Source: Rhynchopus sp. YZ270_cl-10 (Eukaryota; Euglenozoa; Diplonemea; Diplonemida; Diplonemidae). Taken from it: a stretch of DNA of 64,000 bases. Made by a program: the position numbers and the translations under genes. Positions within the stretch are counted from its first letter, which is position 1, and every line of letters starts with the position of its first letter. Location of the stretch: assembly GCA_964035575.1 (NCBI GenBank), contig OZ037882.1, positions 1,302,001-1,366,000 on the forward strand. Reading direction: 5' to 3'. Under the pieces are notes generated by a model. It was not told the origin of the DNA, did not search any database, and was given only the letters and a program-made list of their open reading frames with translations. Positions 60,866 to 64,000 of this stretch are shown one piece after another.

Positions 60866-61065
60866 NNNNNNNNNNNNNNNNNNNNNNNNNNNNNNNNNNN
60901 NNNNNNNNNNNNNNNNNNNNNNNNNNNNNNNNNNNNNNNNNNNNNNNNNNNNNNNNNNNNNNNNNNNNNNNNNNNNNNNNNNNNNNNNNNNNNNNNNNNN
61001 NNNNNNNNNNNNNNNNNNNNNNNNNNNNNNNNNNNNNNNNNNNNNNNNNNNNNNNNNNNNNNNNN
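60866..61065. other. Assembly gap, 200 N
   Basis: Run of exactly 200 N between oppositely oriented octamer arrays. A round number suggests a placeholder of unknown size. Confidence 0.99.
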
Positions 61066-62935
61066 TGCGGGTTTGCGGGTTTGCGGGTTTGCGGGTTTGC
61101 GGTTTGCGGGTTTGCGGGTTTGCGGTTTGCGGGTTTGCGGGTTTGCGGGTTTGCGGGTTTGCGGGTTTGCGGTTTGCGGTTTGCGGGTTTGCGGGTTTGC
61201 GGGTTTGCGGGTTTGCGGGGTTTGCGGGTTTGCGGGTTTGCGGGTTTGCGGGTTTGCGGGTTTGCGGGTTTGCGGGTTTGCGGGTTTGCGGGTTTGCGGG
61301 TTTGCGGGTTTGCGGGTTTGCGGGTTTGCGGGTTTGCGGGTTTGCGGGTTTGCGGGTTTGCGGGTTTGCGGGTTTGCGGGTTTGCGGGTTTGCGGGTTTG
61401 CGGGTTTGCGGGTTTGCGGGTTTGCGGGTTTGCGGGTTTGCGGGTTTGCGGGTTTGCGGGTTTGCGGGTTTGCGGGTTGCGGTTTGCGGGTTTGCGGGTT
61501 TGCGGGTTTGCGGGTTTGCGGTTTGCGGGTTTGCGGGTTTGCGGGTTTGCGGGTTTGCGGGTTTGCGGGTTTGCGGGTTTGCGGTTTGCGGGTTTGCGGT
61601 TTGCGGGGTTTGCGGGTTTGCGGGTTTGCGGGTTTGCGGGTTTGCGGGTTTGCGGGTTTGCGGGTTTGCGGGTTTACGGTTTGCGGGTTTGCGGTTTGCG
61701 GGTTTGCGGTTTGCGGGGTTTGCGGGTTTGCGGGTTTGCGGGGTTTGCGGGTTTGCGGGTTTGCGGGTTTGCGGGTTTGCGGGTTGCGGTTTGCGGGTTT
61801 GCGGGTTTGCGGGTTTGCGGGTTTGCGGGTTTGCGGGTTTGCGGGTTGCGGGTTTGCGGGTTTGCGGGTTTGCGGGTTTACGGGTTTGCGGGTTTGCGGG
61901 TTTGCGGGTTTGCGGGTTTGCGGGTTTACGGGTTTGCGGTTTGCGGGTTTGCGGGTTTGCGGGTTTGCGGTTTGCGGGTTTGCGGGTTTGCGGGTTTGCG
62001 GGTTTGCGGGTTTGCGGGTTTGCGGGTTTGCGGGTTTGCGGGTTTGCGGTTTGCGGGTTTGCGGGTTTGCGGGTTTGCGGGTTTGCGGGTTTGCGGGTTG
62101 CGGGTTTGCGGGTTTGCGGGTTTGCGGGTTTACGGGTTTGCGGGTTTGCGGGTTTGCGGGTTTGCGGGTTTGCGGGTTTGCGGTTTGCGGTTTGCGGGTT
62201 TACGGGTTTGCGGGTTTACGGGTTTGCGGTTTGCGGTTTGCGGGTTTGCGGGTTTGCGGGTTTGCGGGTTTGCGGGTTTACGGGTTTGCGGGTTTGCGGG
62301 TTTGCGGGTTTGCGGGGTTTGCGGGTTTGCGGGTTTGCGGGTTTGCGGGTTTGCGGGTTTGCGGGTTTACGGGTTTGCGGGTTTACGGGTTTGCGGGTTT
62401 GCGGGTTTGCGGGTTTGCGGGTTTGCGGGTTTGCGGGTTTGCGGGTTTGCGGGTTTGCGGGTTTGCGGGTTTGCGGGTTTGCGGGTTTGCGGGTTTGCGG
62501 GTTTGCGGGTTTGCGGGTTTGCGGGTTTGCGGGTTTGCGGGTTTGCGGGTTTGCGGGTTTGCGGGTTTGCGGGTTTGCGGGTTTGCGGGTTTGCGGGTTT
62601 GCGGGTTTGCGGGTTTGCGGGTTTGCGGGTTTGCGGGTTTGCGGGTTTGCGGGTTTGCGGGTTTGCGGGTTTGCGGGTTTGCGGGTTTGCGGGTTTGCGG
62701 GTTTGCGGGTTTGCGGGTTTGCGGGTTTGCGGGTTTGCGGGTTTGCGGGTTTGCGGGTTTGCGGGTTTGCGGGTTTGCGGGTTTGCGGGTTTGCGGGTTT
62801 GCGGGTTTGCGGGTTTGCGGGTTTGCGGGTTTGCGGGTTTGCGGGTTTGCGGGTTTGCGGGTTTGCGGGTTTGCGGGTTTGCGGGTTTGCGGGTTTGCGG
62901 GTTTGCGGGTTTGCGGGTTTGCGGGTTTGCGGGTT
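61066..62935 (-). repeat. Octamer array in inverted orientation (GGGTTTGC on plus)
   Basis: From the gap to ~62390 the array mixes 8-mers with 7-mers (TTTGCGG), 9-mers and GGGTTTAC variants. From ~62396 to 62930 it is regular. Same unit as the left array, reverse complemented. Confidence 0.97.
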
Positions 62936-62999
62936 ACACTATATATATTACCGGGTTTCAGGTCAAATGGATGGCAAGGTGGCGGGTTATGGGGGTTGT

Positions 63000-63255
63000 G
63001 GGGGTTTGCGGGTCGTGGGGGTCATGGGGGTCGTGGGGGTCGTGGGGGTCGTGGGGGTCGTGGGGGTCGTGGGGGTCGTGGGGGTCGTGGGGGTTGGGGG
63101 GGTCGTGGGGGTTGTGGGGGTCGTGGGGGTCATGGGGGTCGTGGGGGTCGTGGGGGTCGTGGGGGTCGTGGGGGTTGTGGGGGTCGTGGGGGTTGGGGGG
63201 GTCGTGGGGGTTGTGGGGGTCGTGGGGGTTATGTGGGTCGTGGGGGTCGTGCGGG
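63000..63255. repeat. GTGGGGGTC 9-bp minisatellite
   Basis: Roughly 27 units with a few GTT, CAT and GGGGGG variants. G5 runs every 9 bases give high G-quadruplex potential on the plus strand. Not coding. Confidence 0.95.
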
Positions 63256-63264
63256 TCACTGTGA

Positions 63265-64000
63265 AAACCTGCAACCCATAGCAATTATGGTTGGTCAGTG
63301 GGTTTGTAGGAGTGCCGTCACCATAGGAATAATAATCTTAACATATATTAGCAATATTTTGTCCTGTGTATGCTGTGTACACTATGTACAGTGTGTACAC
63401 TGTGTACACTGTGTACACTGTTTACACTGTTTACACTGTGTATACCAGCAACCCTTGCCTTTTATGGTTGGTCAGTGGGTTTGTAGGAGTGCCGTCACCA
63501 TAGGAATAATAATCTTAACATATATTAGCAATATTTTGTCCTGTGTATGCTGTGTACACTATGTACAGTGTGTACACTGTGTACACTGTTTACACTGTTT
63601 ACACTGTGTATACCAGCAACCCTTGCCTTTTATGGTTGGTCAGTGGGTTTGTAGGAGTGCCGTCACCATAGGAATAATAATCTTAACATATATTAGCAAT
63701 ATTTTGTCCTGTGTATGCTGTGTATACTGTGTACAGTGTTTACACTGTGTACACTGTGTACACTGTGTACACTGTGTATACTGTGTGTACCAGCAAGCCT
63801 TGTCTTTTACGGTTGGTCAGTGGGTTTGTAGGAGTGCCGTCACCATAGGAATAATACTCTTAACATATATTAGCAATATTTTGTCCTGTGTATACTGTGT
63901 ATACTGTGTACAGTGTGTACACTGTGTACACTGTGTACACTGTGTACACTGTGTACACTGTGTACACTGTGTACACTGTGTACACTGTGTACACTGTGTA
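63265..64000 (-). repeat. Satellite in inverted orientation, four cores to the window edge
   Basis: Reverse complement of the 42.9-45.6 kb satellite: cores near 63283, 63460, 63637 and 63815, each followed by TGTACACTG 9-mers. It runs off the window. Confidence 0.95.

Noticed and set aside
56561-61065. Octamer arrays as a telomere-telomere fusion
   Set aside because: The C-rich strand comes first on the left and the G-rich on the right, opposite to a head-to-head telomere fusion; the unit is not a known telomere repeat.
61081-63281. Plus-strand frames of ~730 codons through the inverted octamer and G-rich 9-mers
   Set aside because: Repeat translation only.

Overview
The window is nuclear DNA of a unicellular eukaryote that I cannot place more precisely. 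It carries spliceosomal introns (about 45-160 nt, mostly GTATGT...AG), a spliced actin gene, an ARF1-type GTPase, Helitrons, a hAT-type element and a restriction-endonuclease-type LINE. Stops of well-recognised genes use TAA, TAG and TGA, so the code looks standard. Host genes are few and small. Most of the window is transposons, short inverted-repeat elements and minisatellites.

Layout. 0-16 kb: AT-rich, low-complexity DNA with a proline-rich gene tail at the edge, a histidine-phosphatase (phosphoglycerate-mutase-like) gene (0.5-2.3 kb), a secreted EGF-like gene (12.4 kb), a four-TM membrane protein gene (14.3 kb) and a garden of small TIR/foldback elements. One is a TA-flanked element with another nested in it (4.2-5.7 kb). 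Another is a hAT element with perfect 8-bp target duplications (10.7-12.1 kb). 16-26 kb: a 13-bp minisatellite of exactly 82 units, a degenerate CAG/CAA tract, then a GC-rich LINE with three overlapping frames: a basic ORF1; an ORF2 with OTU, zinc finger, reverse transcriptase and restriction-like endonuclease; and an ORF3 with zinc-binding regions and a second OTU. ORF3 ends inside an octamer repeat, GCAAACCC. 26-34 kb: copies of a ~290-bp hairpin repeat, then a minus-strand Helitron (Rep and helicase-OTU) with a decayed relative directly upstream in tandem.

34-46 kb: the host gene island. It holds two small minus-strand genes (one C2H2, one coiled coil), a CCCH zinc-finger gene, a gene with two possible LOTUS/OST-HTH-like domains, actin, ARF1 and another small coiled-coil gene, bracketed by a satellite whose orientation flips. 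47-54.7 kb: an apparently intact Helitron gene of four exons (about 2,446 aa: zinc fingers, HUH-Y2 Rep, Pif1-like helicase with a polyglutamine insert, OTU). 55-64 kb: ~350-bp direct repeats, then a (GCAAACCC)n array of 4.3 kb, a 200-N gap, the same octamer inverted (1.9 kb), a GTGGGGGTC array and the satellite in inverted orientation.

The most interesting points are: (1) OTU-like protease domains in two unrelated transposon classes, twice within one LINE; (2) a 55-bp dyad module with invariant spacing found four times, once about 250 bp upstream of actin; (3) an octamer that occurs as scattered seeds, inside a Helitron intron, as the coding end of the LINE, and as kilobase arrays that flip orientation across an assembly gap; (4) a hAT element carrying an RNase H-like fragment; (5) a PCNA-binding-type (PIP) motif at the start of a small ORF inside a TA-flanked transposon.
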